Assembly: GCA_003460745.1 (NCBI GenBank)
Contig: QTVU01000030.1
Span: forward strand, 1-36,551
Origin: Firmicutes bacterium AM55-24TS
GTDB lineage: Bacteria; Bacillota; Clostridia; UBA1381
Reading direction: 5' to 3'
DNA: 36,551 nt
How positions within the stretch are numbered: the stretch's first letter is position 1; the number at the start of each line of letters is the position of its first letter. The position numbers and the translations under genes are program-made. Positions 27,677 to 36,551 of the stretch are shown here, in pieces. Below the pieces are notes generated by a model. The model did no database searches and was not told the DNA's origin. It was given only the letters and a program-made list of their open reading frames with translations.

Positions 27677-29464
27677 TTGCAGAAAAGATTTAAAGGACTC
27701 GGAGTATGGGTGGCAATGCTTGTAGTTGCGTATCTGATTTATATGTTCGCAGTCGGATTCGGTGCATCGCAGACCAAAATGGTTTACTCTGATTTGGTCA
27801 ACAGTATAAAGTCCGAACAGGTAAGTTCGATGCTTGTGTCGGGAAATACCGTAACGGTGACACTTACAAACGGTGACAAAGCAAAGGTGAAAATTCCGTC
27901 ACTTGACACGTTGCAGGCAGATGTCGGAAAAGAAATGAACGACCAAATGGATAAAGGCACTTTAAAGCAAGAGGCTTATGAAACCAAGATTTCATGGACG
28001 GCGGTTACAAATATAATTTTGATAATTGTATTTATATGTGTGTTCTTTTTCGGATTTTTGCGAAAAGGCGGTTCGGGTGCAACCAATTTTACAAAGAGCA
28101 GAGCAAGACTTAATGAGAACACCAAGAACGTGACATTTAAAGATGTTGCGGGAGCTGATGAGGAAAAAGCCGAACTTGCGGAAATAGTCGAGTTTTTGAA
28201 AAATCCTCAAAAGTTTGTAAGCCTTGGTGCGAGAATACCTAAGGGTGTACTTCTTGTCGGCTCACCGGGTACGGGTAAAACACTTCTTGCAAAGGCGGTT
28301 GCCGGAGAGGCGAAAGTTCCGTTTTTCTCTATAAGCGGTTCGGATTTCGTTGAACTTTATGTCGGTGTAGGTGCATCGCGAGTGAGAGATTTGTTTGAAC
28401 AGGCAAAGAAAAACAGACCGTGTATTGTGTTTATAGATGAAATAGACGCAGTCGGCAGAAAAAGAGGAGCCGGTATGGGCGGCGGTCACGATGAAAGAGA
28501 ACAGACTTTAAATCAGTTGCTTGTTGAAATGGACGGATTTGGCGAAAATGAAGGCGTTATAATGATGGCGGCTACAAACCGTCCGGATATACTTGATCCC
28601 GCACTTTTAAGACCGGGACGTTTTGACAGACAGATTGTCGTTGACGTTCCTGACGTAAAGGGCAGAGAGGCTATTCTAAAAGTTCATTCGGCTAAAAAAC
28701 CTTTGGCAAATGACGTTGACTTGGAAGAAATCGCAAAAGCAACAGCAGGTTATTCGGGTGCAGACCTTGAAAACTTGATGAATGAGTCCGCTATTTTTGC
28801 GGCAAGACGAAACCATCTTGAAATAACAAGAAAAGATATTGAGGACGCAAACTTAAAAGTAATGATGGGAACGGAAAAACGTTCGAGAATTATTACCGAA
28901 AAAGAAAAGAAACTTACGGCATTTCACGAGGCAGGTCATGCAGTTTTGGCAAAACTTGTTGATAAAACATCGCATATTCATAAGGTGTCAATAATACCGC
29001 GTGGCAGAGCAGGCGGATATACGATGTATGTGCCTGATGAAGATAAAATGTACACATCAAAAAATGAAATGTTGGACAGAATAATTGTAATGCTTGGCGG
29101 CAGAGTAGCCGAAGAACTTACAATGGACGACATCAGCACAGGCGCGTCAAGTGACATTCAGCGTGCAACTGACATAGCACGTCAAATGGTTACAAAATAC
29201 GGTATGTCAGAGGCAATCGGCCCTGTATCGTATGATGACGGCGGCGAAGTGTTTATCGGACGTGATTTTGCACATTCAAAAGCATATTCCGAAAAAACAG
29301 CCGCAGATATTGACGCGGAAGTAAAGCATATAATGACTTTACAATACCGGAAAACTGAACAAATTCTTACTGAAAATATGGCTGTACTTACACGAGTGGC
29401 TGAAAAACTTCTTGAAAAGGAAACTATTGACGGTAAAGAATTTGAAGAATGTTTTAATATATAA
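27677..29464 (+). CDS. ftsH: ATP-dependent zinc metalloprotease FtsH
   Basis: Membrane-bound AAA+ protease for quality control of membrane and regulatory proteins, also needed for sporulation in some Firmicutes. Two membrane segments (about 8-28 and 108-127) flank an extracytoplasmic domain. The AAA module has Walker A GSPGTGKT (195-202), Walker [34 protein letters not shown], and the M41 zinc motif HEAGH (417-421). At 595 residues it is a little short, lacking the extended C-terminal tail of many homologues. The start is TTG at 27677 with AAGGAGGT upstream. Confidence 0.97.
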   Translation: MQKRFKGLGVWVAMLVVAYLIYMFAVGFGASQTKMVYSDLVNSIKSEQVSSMLVSGNTVTVTLTNGDKAKVKIPSLDTLQADVGKEMNDQMDKGTLKQEAYETKISWTAVTNIILIIVFICVFFFGFLRKGGSGATNFTKSRARLNENTKNVTFKDVAGADEEKAELAEIVEFLKNPQKFVSLGARIPKGVLLVGSPGTGKTLLAKAVAGEAKVPFFSISGSDFVELYVGVGASRVRDLFEQAKKNRPCIVFIDEIDAVGRKRGAGMGGGHDEREQTLNQLLVEMDGFGENEGVIMMAATNRPDILDPALLRPGRFDRQIVVDVPDVKGREAILKVHSAKKPLANDVDLEEIAKATAGYSGADLENLMNESAIFAARRNHLEITRKDIEDANLKVMMGTEKRSRIITEKEKKLTAFHEAGHAVLAKLVDKTSHIHKVSIIPRGRAGGYTMYVPDEDKMYTSKNEMLDRIIVMLGGRVAEELTMDDISTGASSDIQRATDIARQMVTKYGMSEAIGPVSYDDGGEVFIGRDFAHSKAYSEKTAADIDAEVKHIMTLQYRKTEQILTENMAVLTRVAEKLLEKETIDGKEFEECFNI

Positions 29465-29480
29465 AAAGGAGGAAACAATA

Positions 29481-29684
29481 ATGGCACAAGTAACAAAAAA
29501 GACTCTAATCGGTGAGGCTTTAAGCATAGATGAAGAAATCGCTCCAATACTAATGGGTATCGGAATGCACTGCCTTGGCTGCCCGGCATCACAGGGCGAA
29601 TCACTTGAGGAAGCTTGCATGGTTCACGGCGTTGATGCTGACGAACTTGTAAAGAAGATTAATGACTTCTTGGCTTCAAAGTAA
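29481..29684 (+). CDS. DUF1858 redox-disulfide domain protein
   Basis: A 67-residue protein of the DUF1858 family (hybrid-cluster-protein-associated redox disulfide domain). The diagnostic GIGMHCLGCPAS carries the CxxC pair, and a third cysteine is in EEACMVHG. The function of the family is not settled; redox or metal chemistry is inferred from the CxxC. The ATG at 29481 has an ideal AAAGGAGGAA upstream, so the longer in-frame extension over the end of ftsH is not used. It is 16 bases after ftsH and closes that transcription unit ahead of a strong terminator. Confidence 0.85.
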   Translation: MAQVTKKTLIGEALSIDEEIAPILMGIGMHCLGCPASQGESLEEACMVHGVDADELVKKINDFLASK

Positions 29685-29697
29685 TAATTTAAAGCAG

Positions 29698-29730
29698 ATA
29701 ACCGTAGCTTATGCTACGGTTATTTTTTTA
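29698..29730 (+). terminator. Terminator after the DUF1858 gene
   Basis: A perfect 11-base stem (29698-29708 with 29713-29723), loop TTAT, followed by a T run. Confidence 0.88.
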
Positions 29731-30125
29731 TAAAAGTGAACATATAAATGATTTAGATTGAATTATACGACAAAATGTGAGAAAATTATTATATGCGAAC
29801 TATTACCAATGTGTATCCAAAAAGAAATGTACCGTCGATGATAAAATATTTATCATTGTATGAAATGTTTAAATAAAATGTCGGTTTTTGTGCATAGTGT
29901 ACTATAACATAATGCTCTCAACTGCTATAATAAGTTCAACAAATAAACAAAGAGAAAGCGATGGCAAAGGCGTCATATTCAATCTAACATTGATGATTTT
30001 ATCATTGTGTATTAAAAAAGTCAATATGTCTAAAAAATAAATTTTATTGTTAGATGTGTTGAATGATTTCCACAAAAAAAATATTGTAGGATATACATAT
30101 AAAATATATTTCAGAGGTAAATAAA
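29731..30125. other. AT-rich region without recognisable genes
   Basis: No coding sequence I can support. It contains a lone extended -10 (TGC then TATAAT, 29926-29931), an 8-codon ATG frame at 29961, and two short similar palindromic stretches (around 29840 and 29992) sharing ATCATTGT. Open frames on the minus strand here look like composition artefacts, with no ribosome binding site or domain. Confidence 0.4.
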
Positions 30126-30209
30126 ATGTCAAAGAAATTTTTAAGTATGATTGTGGCGGCAGAAATGTTATTTGAAGTATATGAAATATTGCAGAACGGT
30201 ACAAATTGA
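30126..30209 (+). CDS. Possible 27-residue small protein
   Basis: The ATG at 30126 has AGAGG eight bases upstream, a spacing as good as that of the real genes. The product begins MSKKFLSMIVAAEMLFEVYE and ends at TGA 30207-30209. No family is recognised. It could be a small protein, a leader peptide for the carbohydrate operon or the remnant of a longer gene. Confidence 0.3.
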   Translation: MSKKFLSMIVAAEMLFEVYEILQNGTN

Positions 30210-30311
30210 ATGGATCGCAGATCAAGATTGAGGTTCAGCGTCGGCAGACGAAAAAACATTGACTTCTTTATAAAAAGCAATAATTTCATATTTTACAGCA
30301 ATAATGCTTAA
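30210..30311 (+). CDS. Possible 33-residue small ORF
   Basis: Its ATG follows the preceding stop directly (TGA ATG), so translation could couple. The product starts MDRRSRLRFSVGRRKNID, an Arg-rich stretch, then turns Asn/Phe-rich. I recognise nothing and it may be non-coding. Confidence 0.2.
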   Translation: MDRRSRLRFSVGRRKNIDFFIKSNNFIFYSNNA

Positions 30312-30333
30312 TGATTTTTTGGATTTGGCGGTG

Positions 30334-30339
30334 TATAAT
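30334..30339 (+). promoter_or_regulatory. Candidate -10 of the DUF5107-GH2 operon
   Basis: TATAAT lies 40 bases before the gene with no convincing -35 at 16-18 bases. This suggests an activator-dependent promoter, or that the true promoter lies further up. Confidence 0.35.
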
Positions 30340-30378
30340 CTAATCATAAATAAAACGATATGCGAAGGAGCAATTATT

Positions 30379-33300
30379 ATGGATAAGGTTATATTAAAGC
30401 AAGAAAAAGTTACAATACCTACATATGAAATTTCTGATTACGACAAAAATCCTATGTTTCTTGAAAAACGTGTATATCAAGGTTCAAGCGGACGAGTTTA
30501 TCCGCACCCTGTATGCGAGGGTGTTTCGGACATTAAGACTGATAAAGAATACAACGCAATTTTCTTGGAAAACGACTATATTCTTGTAATGATTTTACCT
30601 GAAATCGGCGGTAAAATTCAAAGATTATATGATAAAACAAACGGATATGACGCGGTTTATTATAATGAAGTTGTAAAGCCTGCGCTTGTAGGCTTGGCAG
30701 GTCCATGGATTTCGGGAGGTATTGAGTTTAACTGGCCGCAACACCACAGACCGTCCACATTTGATCCTGTTGACTATAAAATCGAAGAAAACAATGACGG
30801 TTCGATTACGGTATGGGTAGGCGAAACAGAAAAGATGTTCCATACGAAAGGTATGGCGGGATTTACTGTATACCCAGACAAGGCATATCTTGAAATAAAA
30901 GGTCAGGTATACAATCCGACAGACAGACCTCAAACATTTTTATGGTGGGCAAATCCTGCCGTTGCGGTAAATGACTATACACAATCAATATTCCCACCGG
31001 ATGTTCACGCGGTAATGGATCACGGCAAACGTGATGTATCAAAGTTTCCTATTGCCGACGGAGTTTATTATAAGGTTGATTATGCACCGGGTACGGATAT
31101 TTCAAGATACAAAAATATTCCTGTACCGACTTCGTATATGGCATATCATTCGGATTATAATTTTATAGGCAATTACGATTATTCCAAAAATGCGGGACTT
31201 CTTCATATAGCCGACCATCACGTTTCACCCGGTAAAAAGCAATGGACTTGGGGTAACGGTGATTTCGGAAAAGCGTGGGACAGAAATCTTACAGACGAAA
31301 ACGGTCCGTATATTGAACTTATGACAGGTATGTTTACAGACAATCAGCCCGACTTTACGTTCTTAAAACCGTATGAAGAAAAGACTTTCGTTCAATACTT
31401 TATGCCATACAAAAATGTCGGTGCGGTTAAAAATGCTTCAACAGAAGTTGTTATGAATCTTGAATTAGATAACGATACGGCTAATATAACTGTATATTCG
31501 CCGATACAAGTTGACGATGTAACAATCAAATTTGTTTATGACGGAAATAAGATGTTTGAAGAAAAAGCAAACATATCACCGACCGATATATTTACAAAGA
31601 GTGTTCCTATGCCTAACATTGATGAAACAAAGCTTATACTTGCCGTATATAAAGACGGAAACGAATTATTAAGCTACACTCCTATGGGCGAAAATGACGA
31701 GGAAACACCTAATCCGGCAGAGGCATTGCCTGAGCCGCAATTTGTGGAAACAACCGAAAAACTGTTCCTTGCGGCTACACATTTAGAGCAATATCGCCAT
31801 GCTACATATTCGCCTGAGGATTATTACCTTGAGGGATTGAAGCGAGATGAAACAGATATTCGTCTTAACAACGGATACGGAAAGTATTTGTATAATAAGG
31901 GCAGATTTGCGGAAAGTGAAAAATATTTCAGACAGGCTATTAAATCATCAACTTGGAAAAATCCTAATCCATATGATTGTGAACCGTATTATAATTTAGG
32001 ATTATCATTAAAGAAACAAGGTAAAATCAATACTGCATTTGACGCGTTTTATAAAGCTGTTTGGGACGGAAATATGCAGGATAAAGCATTTTATCAATTA
32101 GCCTGTATTGCATCGGGCAGAGGTGATTATAATGATGCGTTGGAATATATAGAAAAGTCGCTTGTAAAGGGAATGCATAATTTAAAGGCAAGAACTTTAA
32201 AATCGGCGTTGCTCAGAAAACTCGGAAAAAATACAGAGGCAACAGAATTTGCAAAAGAAACACTTAATATAGATGCATTAGATCACAGTGCATATTATGA
32301 ACTTTATAAACTAACCGGCAACGGCTTAGACGAAATGCAAGCTGTTATGCGTGGCGACAATCATAACTATATTGAACTTGCACTTAGTTATATGACGGCT
32401 TATTTGACGGAGGACGCAATCGAAATATTAAAACTTGCACCGAATGACAATGAGCCTATGGTACATTACTATCTGTATGCACTGACAAATGACAAGTCAG
32501 AACTTGATAAGGCTGAAAATTCTGAAAGCCTGTATTGTTTCCCGAACAGACTTGAAGATATAGCTGTATTGGAAAAGGCAATATATAACGGCGGTAATTA
32601 TGCTGCTTATTATCTTGGCTGTTTGTTCTATGACAAAGGCAGATGGGAAGAATCAAAAGAATTATGGGAAAAGTGTGCGGATAATATAAAACTTCCGACA
32701 GTGTATAGAAACCTTTCGCTTGTTTATTACAATAAATTAAAAGACGGTGTCTTAGCACTAAAAGCAATGGAAAAAGCATTCAGTATTGATAAGAGTGACG
32801 CAAGAATATTCTTTGAACTTGATCAACTGTACAAAACACTTAATTTCTCTCTTGAAAAGAGATTGGCAAATATGAATGAAAATTCTGACTTACTTGAAAA
32901 GCGTGACGATTTATATACGGAATATATCACGTTGCTTAATATGAACGGCGAATATGATAACGCATACAATCGTATTATGAACCATAACTTCCACCCTTGG
33001 GAGGGCGGTGAAGGTAAGATACCTGCTCAGTACAGAATTGCGCTTATTAATAAGGCTAAAGCAGAAAAAAATACAGAAAAAGCAATAGAATATCTTGAAA
33101 AAGCTCTCGTTTATCCGTATAATTTAGGTGAGGGCAAGTTAATCGGTAATATGGATAACGATATATATTATATGCTTGGTAACTTGTATGAAGATAAGGA
33201 AAAGTCCGAACAGGCATACAGACTTGCAGCAAGGGGTGAATTTAATCTTTCTTCGGCGATGTATTATAACGACCAACCGCCGCAGATGATGTATTATTCT

Positions 33301-33597
33301 GCAAAAGCGATTGAGGCACTTGGAGATAAAGACGAGGCTAAAAAGAGATTTAACGCATTTATTGAGTATGCAAATAATCATATGAATGATGAAATGAAAA
33401 TTGATTACTTTGCTGTATCATTACCGGATTTCTTGATATTCGAAGGTGACTTAAATAAAAACAATAAGGTACATTGTAATCTTATGGCGGCACTTGGATA
33501 TTTGGGTATAGGTGATAATGATAATGCCCAAAAGTATGCAAAACAAGGACTTGAATTAAATCAATGCCACGCAGAACTCAGAGATATAGTAAAATAG
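30379..33597 (+). CDS. DUF5107 domain protein fused to TPR repeats
   Basis: The 1072-residue cytoplasmic protein (no signal peptide) has two parts. Residues about 30-345 match DUF5107, a beta-sandwich domain of the galactose-mutarotase-like superfamily, with the typical ISGGIEFNWPQHHRP (111-125) and FLWWANPAVAVND. After a second small beta region (about 350-435), residues from about 480 form tetratricopeptide-like helical repeats, for example 495-521, 535-561 and 570-595, extending to the C-terminus. DUF5107 proteins are often found beside glycoside hydrolases, as here, so sugar binding, epimerisation or hydrolysis is likely, but no activity is assigned. The ATG at 30379 has AAGGAG upstream; a start at 30304 precedes the -10. 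The GH2 gene follows nine bases later. Confidence 0.85.
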   Translation: MDKVILKQEKVTIPTYEISDYDKNPMFLEKRVYQGSSGRVYPHPVCEGVSDIKTDKEYNAIFLENDYILVMILPEIGGKIQRLYDKTNGYDAVYYNEVVKPALVGLAGPWISGGIEFNWPQHHRPSTFDPVDYKIEENNDGSITVWVGETEKMFHTKGMAGFTVYPDKAYLEIKGQVYNPTDRPQTFLWWANPAVAVNDYTQSIFPPDVHAVMDHGKRDVSKFPIADGVYYKVDYAPGTDISRYKNIPVPTSYMAYHSDYNFIGNYDYSKNAGLLHIADHHVSPGKKQWTWGNGDFGKAWDRNLTDENGPYIELMTGMFTDNQPDFTFLKPYEEKTFVQYFMPYKNVGAVKNASTEVVMNLELDNDTANITVYSPIQVDDVTIKFVYDGNKMFEEKANISPTDIFTKSVPMPNIDETKLILAVYKDGNELLSYTPMGENDEETPNPAEALPEPQFVETTEKLFLAATHLEQYRHATYSPEDYYLEGLKRDETDIRLNNGYGKYLYNKGRFAESEKYFRQAIKSSTWKNPNPYDCEPYYNLGLSLKKQGKINTAFDAFYKAVWDGNMQDKAFYQLACIASGRGDYNDALEYIEKSLVKGMHNLKARTLKSALLRKLGKNTEATEFAKETLNIDALDHSAYYELYKLTGNGLDEMQAVMRGDNHNYIELALSYMTAYLTEDAIEILKLAPNDNEPMVHYYLYALTNDKSELDKAENSESLYCFPNRLEDIAVLEKAIYNGGNYAAYYLGCLFYDKGRWEESKELWEKCADNIKLPTVYRNLSLVYYNKLKDGVLALKAMEKAFSIDKSDARIFFELDQLYKTLNFSLEKRLANMNENSDLLEKRDDLYTEYITLLNMNGEYDNAYNRIMNHNFHPWEGGEGKIPAQYRIALINKAKAEKNTEKAIEYLEKALVYPYNLGEGKLIGNMDNDIYYMLGNLYEDKEKSEQAYRLAARGEFNLSSAMYYNDQPPQMMYYSAKAIEALGDKDEAKKRFNAFIEYANNHMNDEMKIDYFAVSLPDFLIFEGDLNKNNKVHCNLMAALGYLGIGDNDNAQKYAKQGLELNQCHAELRDIVK

Positions 33598-33605
33598 GTG
33601 ATACA

Positions 33606-36170
33606 ATGAAAACAATAGATTTAAGCGGAAAATGGAATTATAAAACAGATATTGACGATAGTCAGACAATAGACAGCGTAAAATTTGAAAATAATAATTT
33701 TAATCTTCCGGGTTCAACTTGTGATAATCAGATAGGCAAAAAAACAGAATACTTTGACAAAATATCAAAAGAGGCTGTACGTGCACCGAGAGAGCGATAT
33801 GAATATATCGCTCCTCTTTGGCTGCAAAAAACGGTCAACATTCCGAATGATACAGACGGTAAAACTGTCAGACTGTTTATGGAGCGAGTTAATATAGCAT
33901 CTGAATTATGGATAGATGGTGTGAAAACAGACAGACAAATAATTGAGCTGTCCACACCTCACATATACAATTTAACAGGTAAAATAACTCCGGGCGAACA
34001 TACGTTTACGCTGAAAATAGACAACAGAAATTTGCTAAACCTTGATACAATGGCAAGCGGATACAGTGTCGACACGCAAGGATATTGGAACGGTGTTATC
34101 GGACGTATTGAATTGCAATATGAAGAAAAAGAACATATTGACAGCATTCAAGTATATACAGATGACAAAGGCATAACGCTTAAAGTTGTTGAAACATCGG
34201 ATGTACATTCTCCGTTTAAAACGGAGAAAGCGACTATTACCGTAAATGTTACTTCACCAAAAGGAGATTTACTTGGAGAAAAAATATTTGAAACGAAAGT
34301 GTTTAATTCAAAACAAGTTGATTATTTCAGATATGATATTTCCAAAATAGATTATTGGGACGAATTTAATCCTAATTTATATACGGCAACAGTTAAATAT
34401 GAATGTAACGGTCATACCGATATAAAATCCGTAAAGTTCGGTATGCGAACGATAAAAACGGAAAATAAAAAGATTTTGCTTAACAACAGACAAATTTCTT
34501 TGCGCGGTACAATAGATTGTGCTATATATCCGCTTACAGGTTATCCGCCTATGGATATTGAGGTGTGGCGAAAAAATTTCAAGACTATCAAAAGCTATGG
34601 CTTAAATCACGTTCGTTTTCACGCATGGTGTCCGCCTGAATGTGCCTTTAATGCGGCTGACGAAATAGGAATGTACATATCTGTTGAAATGCCACTATGG
34701 CTTAATCACGATGTATGTTCACTTGAAACAGGTGAAGACCCGATACACCGTCAATATTTTATGCAGGAGGCTATTAATATCTCAAAAACATACGGCAATC
34801 ACCCTTCGTTTATAATGTTTTCAAACGGTAATGAAAATATGGGCGATTTTGATATGCTTAACGACATAACCACTTGCATAAAGGCTTATGACAACAGAAG
34901 AATTTATACGCTTACGACGAACTTCGACCACCCGATTATGCCGTGTGAAGATTATTTGTGTGCATATGAGGCAGGCGGTCACAATGTCAGAATACAGAAC
35001 TGTCAGGATAAGGCGGCTGAAAATACGTCGCTTGATTATTCCATTGCGGTAAAAGATGTGTCTGTACCTATAATTTCATTTGAAGTGGGGCAGTATTGTG
35101 TATATCCTGATGTTGACTTAATTGAAAAATATACAGGCAATATTCTGCCGGTAAACCTTGACGCGATTAAAAAATTTATGATTGAAAAGAATGTGTATCA
35201 TAAATTGAATGATTATATTAAAGCGTCGGGCGACTTAGCTGTTAAGCTTTATAAAGAAGATATTGAGGCGGCACTTAGGACAAAAGATTTCGGCGGTTTT
35301 GAACTTTTGTCGCTATCGGATTACACAGGACAAAGTACAGCCACTGTCGGCATACTTGATGTGTTTTATGAAAGTAAAGGCTTGATTTCACACGATGAAT
35401 TTAAAAATTTTGCAGGTGAGGCAGTACCGTTATTTAAAGCAAAGAGAATATTTAAAAATACAGATACATTGGAGGCGGAATTGGACTTATATGATTTCGG
35501 CGAAAAGAAAATCAACAATCCTGTTTATAATTTGACGGTACAAAACGGTAAGCAAGTATTTTATAAAACGTCAACAACAGAAAGTAAGGTAAGCATACCG
35601 CTAAACAGTATAACAAAATCAACAATGCTTAGTGTTATACTTGAAGTGAACGGTTATAAAAATACTTGGAGAATATTTGTTTTTGCCGAAAATAAGATTG
35701 AAAACAATGTTCGTATGATTAAATCGGAAGAAGAACTTTATGATATAATCAAAAACGGCGGAAAAGCTATTGTGACGAAAGAGTGTTTTAAAAATCCAAT
35801 ACATGGAAGCTTTATACCTGTATTTTGGTCGCCGGTACATTTCCCGTCACAAAAACCGTGCGGTGCAATAATTGATAATAAGCATAGAATATTTGATGAT
35901 TTCCCGACAGAAAAATATCCCGATTATCAGTGGAAAAGACTGCTTGATAACTCGGTCGGTACAGATATATCGAAGTTTGCTGGTGAAGTAAAACCTATAA
36001 TTGAAACAGTACCGAATTTTTTTGATAATACTGCGTCATCACCGCTGTTTGAAACAAAAATAGGCAAAGCAAAACTATTGTTCTGCGGTTTTGATTTAGA
36101 CGGAGATTATCCCGAATGTAAACAGCTTTTAAGCAGTATAACGCAATATGTAAATTCAGATAAATTTTAA
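33606..36170 (+). CDS. Glycoside hydrolase family 2 enzyme
   Basis: The 854-residue protein has the GH2 order: N-terminal jelly-roll sugar-binding domain (about 4-172), immunoglobulin-like domain (about 178-282), and a TIM barrel with acid/base E410 in SNGNENMGD and nucleophile E493 in SFEVGQY. A C-terminal part (about 620-854) contains a beta domain and a Rossmann-like segment starting GGKAIVTKE. Without a signal peptide it should act on sugars already inside the cell. GH2 covers beta-galactosidase, beta-glucuronidase, beta-mannosidase and others, and the sequence does not let me choose. The ATG at 33606 follows AGGTG. It is the second gene of a two-gene operon and ends at a strong terminator. 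Confidence 0.9.
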   Translation: MKTIDLSGKWNYKTDIDDSQTIDSVKFENNNFNLPGSTCDNQIGKKTEYFDKISKEAVRAPRERYEYIAPLWLQKTVNIPNDTDGKTVRLFMERVNIASELWIDGVKTDRQIIELSTPHIYNLTGKITPGEHTFTLKIDNRNLLNLDTMASGYSVDTQGYWNGVIGRIELQYEEKEHIDSIQVYTDDKGITLKVVETSDVHSPFKTEKATITVNVTSPKGDLLGEKIFETKVFNSKQVDYFRYDISKIDYWDEFNPNLYTATVKYECNGHTDIKSVKFGMRTIKTENKKILLNNRQISLRGTIDCAIYPLTGYPPMDIEVWRKNFKTIKSYGLNHVRFHAWCPPECAFNAADEIGMYISVEMPLWLNHDVCSLETGEDPIHRQYFMQEAINISKTYGNHPSFIMFSNGNENMGDFDMLNDITTCIKAYDNRRIYTLTTNFDHPIMPCEDYLCAYEAGGHNVRIQNCQDKAAENTSLDYSIAVKDVSVPIISFEVGQYCVYPDVDLIEKYTGNILPVNLDAIKKFMIEKNVYHKLNDYIKASGDLAVKLYKEDIEAALRTKDFGGFELLSLSDYTGQSTATVGILDVFYESKGLISHDEFKNFAGEAVPLFKAKRIFKNTDTLEAELDLYDFGEKKINNPVYNLTVQNGKQVFYKTSTTESKVSIPLNSITKSTMLSVILEVNGYKNTWRIFVFAENKIENNVRMIKSEEELYDIIKNGGKAIVTKECFKNPIHGSFIPVFWSPVHFPSQKPCGAIIDNKHRIFDDFPTEKYPDYQWKRLLDNSVGTDISKFAGEVKPIIETVPNFFDNTASSPLFETKIGKAKLLFCGFDLDGDYPECKQLLSSITQYVNSDKF

Positions 36171-36195
36171 AATAAGCCGAAAAGGTTAATTTCAG

Positions 36196-36240
36196 AGTCG
36201 GAGTCGGACTCCTTTAGGAGCCCGACTCCGACTTGTTTTT
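36196..36240 (+). terminator. Terminator after the GH2 gene
   Basis: A GC-rich 17-base stem (36196-36212 with 36217-36233, one mismatch), 4-base loop, then TTGTTTTT. It is the strongest hairpin in the window. Confidence 0.88.
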
Positions 36241-36301
36241 AAATTAGATGAGTATTCTTCAAGTTTTGTGTAAATACAAAATAGTGCAGAAAAATTTATT
36301 T

Positions 36302-36332
36302 AAGTGGACGGAATTAAATTCCGTCCGCTTTT
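36302..36332. terminator. Hairpin between the IS transposase stop and the IS end
   Basis: A 14-base near-perfect palindrome (36302-36315 with 36317-36330, one G-T pair) with A/T flanks. It could stop transcription in either direction across the IS end. Confidence 0.6.
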
Positions 36333-36357
36333 ACGTTATCAGAAAAATAAGCACTTG

Positions 36358-36551
36358 TCAATAGCTGATTCTATCAGCGAAGAATATCTCCAACTGAGAA
36401 TGAATCTCACCCCAATCACGACGGCGACCGGTCCATTTTTTTGTGATGTCCATCATTGCAAGGTACAGCATCTTAAACAAGCTATCATCTGTAGGAAAAA
36501 CCCCCTTGTTTTTAGTCACTTTTCGGAGCTGGCGATTGAATCCTTCTATCG
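36358..36551 (-). CDS. IS256-family transposase, C-terminal part
   Basis: About 64 C-terminal residues are present, cut by the window edge. They read EGFNRQLRKVTKNKGVFPTD, then SLFKMLYLAMMDITKKWTGR, RRDWGEIHSQLEIFF and stop at 36358-36360. This is the highly conserved tail of mutator-type (IS256) DDE transposases. The DDE residues fall outside the window, apart from the last helical part, so activity cannot be judged. Confidence 0.93.
   Translation of the reverse strand, partial: IEGFNRQLRKVTKNKGVFPTDDSLFKMLYLAMMDITKKWTGRRRDWGEIHSQLEIFFADRISY

Larger units (their letters stand above)
36250..36551 (-). mobile_element. IS256-family insertion sequence, 3' end (partial)
   Basis: The transposase gene enters from the right edge. 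Beyond its stop, a segment at about 36250-36274 reads on the minus strand TTTACACAAAACTTGAAGAA, which resembles IS256-family terminal repeats, so the element probably ends there. The other end lies outside the window, so repeats and target duplication cannot be verified. Confidence 0.65.

Noticed and set aside
29902..30225. A 107-codon minus-strand open frame
   Set aside because: Its composition is that of random AT-rich sequence, it has no ribosome binding site and no recognisable domain, and it overlaps other meaningless frames.

Overview
The window looks like the chromosome of an AT-rich, spore-forming member of the Clostridia (Firmicutes). The evidence is Gram-positive gene orders (pyrH-frr-uppS-cdsA-dxr-rseP-ispG and gdpP-rplI-dnaB), strong purine-rich ribosome binding sites, frequent TTG starts, a SpoIVB-type sporulation protease and a SpoIIQ-like M23 peptidase. 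Most of it is housekeeping DNA on the + strand. No rRNA, tRNA or CRISPR array was seen.

Layout: (1) 1-1.6 kb, minus strand: a multi-zinc-ribbon protein overlapping an OGG1-type 8-oxoguanine DNA glycosylase. (2) 1.75-4.2 kb: an M18 aminopeptidase and a convergent membrane-anchored M23 peptidase, separated by a two-way terminator. (3) 4.2-4.4 kb: a short orphan C-terminal piece of a CRISPR Cas6 endonuclease, the only trace of a CRISPR locus. (4) 4.5-6.7 kb: queA-tgt (queuosine tRNA modification). (5) 6.7-13.1 kb: pyrH-frr-uppS-cdsA-dxr-rseP-ispG (UMP kinase, ribosome recycling, undecaprenyl-PP and phospholipid precursors, MEP isoprenoid pathway, site-2 protease). (6) 13.1-14.6 kb: aroQ and an Xaa-Pro peptidase. 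(7) 14.6-18.1 kb: spoIVB (minus) and pcrA with a structured 5' leader. (8) 18.1-22 kb: a LysR regulator divergent from leuC-leuD-leuB. (9) 22.1-29.7 kb: a MazG-like gene, gdpP (c-di-AMP phosphodiesterase), rplI, dnaB, tilS, ftsH and a DUF1858 redox-disulfide protein. (10) 29.7-30.4 kb: a gap of about 650 bases with two tiny tandem ORFs. (11) 30.4-36.2 kb: an accessory two-gene carbohydrate operon, a DUF5107-TPR fusion and a GH2 glycosidase. (12) 36.25 kb to the edge: the 3' end of an IS256-family insertion sequence.

Six otherwise normal genes (ogg, tgt, pyrH, rseP, the Xaa-Pro peptidase and gdpP) are each split by exactly one one-base indel. In every case the missing or extra base lies in a run of identical bases, and in every case restoring it gives the usual family length. 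Because pyrH is normally essential, consensus or assembly error is the best explanation, not real gene decay. These genes are annotated over their full restored span.

The most unusual real biology is the Cas6 remnant next to the queA promoter, the DUF5107-TPR plus GH2 module with no local transporter or regulator, and the structured leader of pcrA. I did not find a convincing wholly new system.
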